From assembly GCA_002429965.1 (NCBI GenBank), contig DJBG01000066.1:13409-20114 (forward strand): a DNA stretch of 6,706 nucleotides, in the 5' to 3' direction. The notes beneath the pieces are model-generated. The model ran no database searches. It was not told the DNA's origin and saw only the letters and a list, made by a program, of their open reading frames with translations. Each line of letters opens with the position of its first letter. The stretch's first letter is position 1. Below are positions 6,183 through 6,706 of this stretch, piece by piece. This DNA comes from Hungatella sp. UBA5982. Lineage in GTDB: Bacteria; Bacillota; Clostridia; Lachnospirales; Lachnospiraceae. The position numbers and the translations under genes are program-made.

Positions 6183-6706
6183 TTATTTCAATTCTCCGAT
6201 CAGCTGATCAGGCTTTAAATCCGGGCTGCATAATCCCTTCTTTGCTGCCCATTCCACAGCCGCCTGTAAGTCAGGCGTCTTTGGCAGTTCATTTTTCCGG
6301 TATACAGGCAGCTTAATACTTCCGGTGAGTTCCTCAGGATAGCCAGCAGCCTTGATGACCGTGGCTTCATATTCATTCAGCGGCGTAGTGTTAAGATAAT
6401 CAACTGCTTCATCGTATGCCTGATACATCTTTTTTATCGTATCAGACTTTTCGTCAATGGATTTCTTTGTAAATGCAGATACAGCAGGATACAGTCCGTC
6501 GGTGTTGGCGCTTCCCAGAACTACCGCGCCATCTTTAATCGCAAGAGTGGAGAAGGGCTCCGGCAGAAGAACCAGATCGATCTTGCCGTTTCGCAGCATT
6601 TCAAGCCTGTCAGGAATCCGCGGAACCACCTGCTTGTCCAAATATGTATCAACCAAACCGGCATTATTTAAAATATAATCAAGGGAATACTCGATCAGGG
6701 TGTTTT
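6183..6706 (-). CDS. ABC importer solute-binding protein, NitT/TauT (NMT1/SsuA-like), C-terminal part
   Basis: The last 173 residues of a binding protein; the reading frame stays open to the right edge, so the N-terminus, signal sequence and any leader lie outside the window. The visible part begins NTLIEYSLDYILNNAGL, then has RLEMLRNGKIDLVLLPEP (a '..L..G.iD.a.lpEP' motif typical of NitT/TauT and thiamine-precursor binding proteins) and a C-terminal helix ending in DQLIGELK. A TTG at 6656 could be read as a start but is only an internal leucine codon: the family match continues upstream of it and no ribosome binding site precedes it. Substrate cannot be assigned; candidates are sulfonates, taurine, nitrate-like anions or hydroxymethylpyrimidine. 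It is the first known gene of the operon with the ATPase and permease that follow. Confidence 0.88.
   Translation of the reverse strand, partial: NTLIEYSLDYILNNAGLVDTYLDKQVVPRIPDRLEMLRNGKIDLVLLPEPFSTLAIKDGAVVLGSANTDGLYPAVSAFTKKSIDEKSDTIKKMYQAYDEAVDYLNTTPLNEYEATVIKAAGYPEELTGSIKLPVYRKNELPKTPDLQAAVEWAAKKGLCSPDLKPDQLIGELK

Noticed and set aside
6183..6656. Short binding protein starting at TTG 6656
   Set aside because: The frame is open and family-like (TLIEYSLDYILNNAG) upstream to the window edge, so this is an internal leucine codon of a longer gene.

Overview
The window looks like a piece of a Gram-positive, motile Clostridia chromosome, probably Lachnospiraceae. The taxonomic call is inference from low-to-mid GC, strong AGGAGG-type ribosome binding sites, a lipoprotein-type solute-binding protein, and a chemoreceptor with a short NIT/PilJ-like periplasmic-type sensor. 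No RNA gene, CRISPR array, transposase or integrase is visible.

Left third (1-2575, minus strand): a binding-protein-dependent ABC importer of the ferric-iron / 2-aminoethylphosphonate / hexose-phosphate (FbpABC, PhnSTUV, AfuABC) group. The order in transcription is a lipoprotein binding protein (2497-1409), an internal hairpin resembling a terminator (1388-1351), an ATPase with a TOBE-type C-terminal region (1312-212), and a permease cut by the window edge (215-1). ATPase and permease overlap by ATGA. A good housekeeping-type promoter (TTTACA, 17 bp, TAAAAT) lies in front of the binding protein. The solute is not decided by sequence; the adjacent double tyrosine typical of FbpA iron ligands is not seen.

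Centre (2498-2933): a 436-bp divergent intergenic region. Besides the importer promoter and a small palindrome upstream of it, it holds a 197-bp block (2672-2868) of nested inverted repeats: a perfect 12-bp outer pair, a perfect 11-bp middle pair, an imperfect inner hairpin and one side hairpin. No gene explains this block, and it is the most interesting feature of the window.

Plus strand (2934-4505): a complete methyl-accepting chemotaxis protein starting at GTG, followed by a clear intrinsic terminator (4513-4559).

Right third (4616-6706, minus strand): a second, unrelated ABC importer of the NitT/TauT (SsuABC/TauABC/ThiXYZ) group. It comprises a binding protein (C-terminal part only, 6706-6183), an ATPase (6155-5418) and a permease (5421-4684), again with an ATGA overlap between ATPase and permease, and ends in a strong terminator at 4650-4616. 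This cassette converges on the chemoreceptor, and the two terminators lie tail to tail.

The three units look like ordinary nutrient-uptake and taxis functions. Whether the chemoreceptor senses a solute of either importer cannot be told from sequence.
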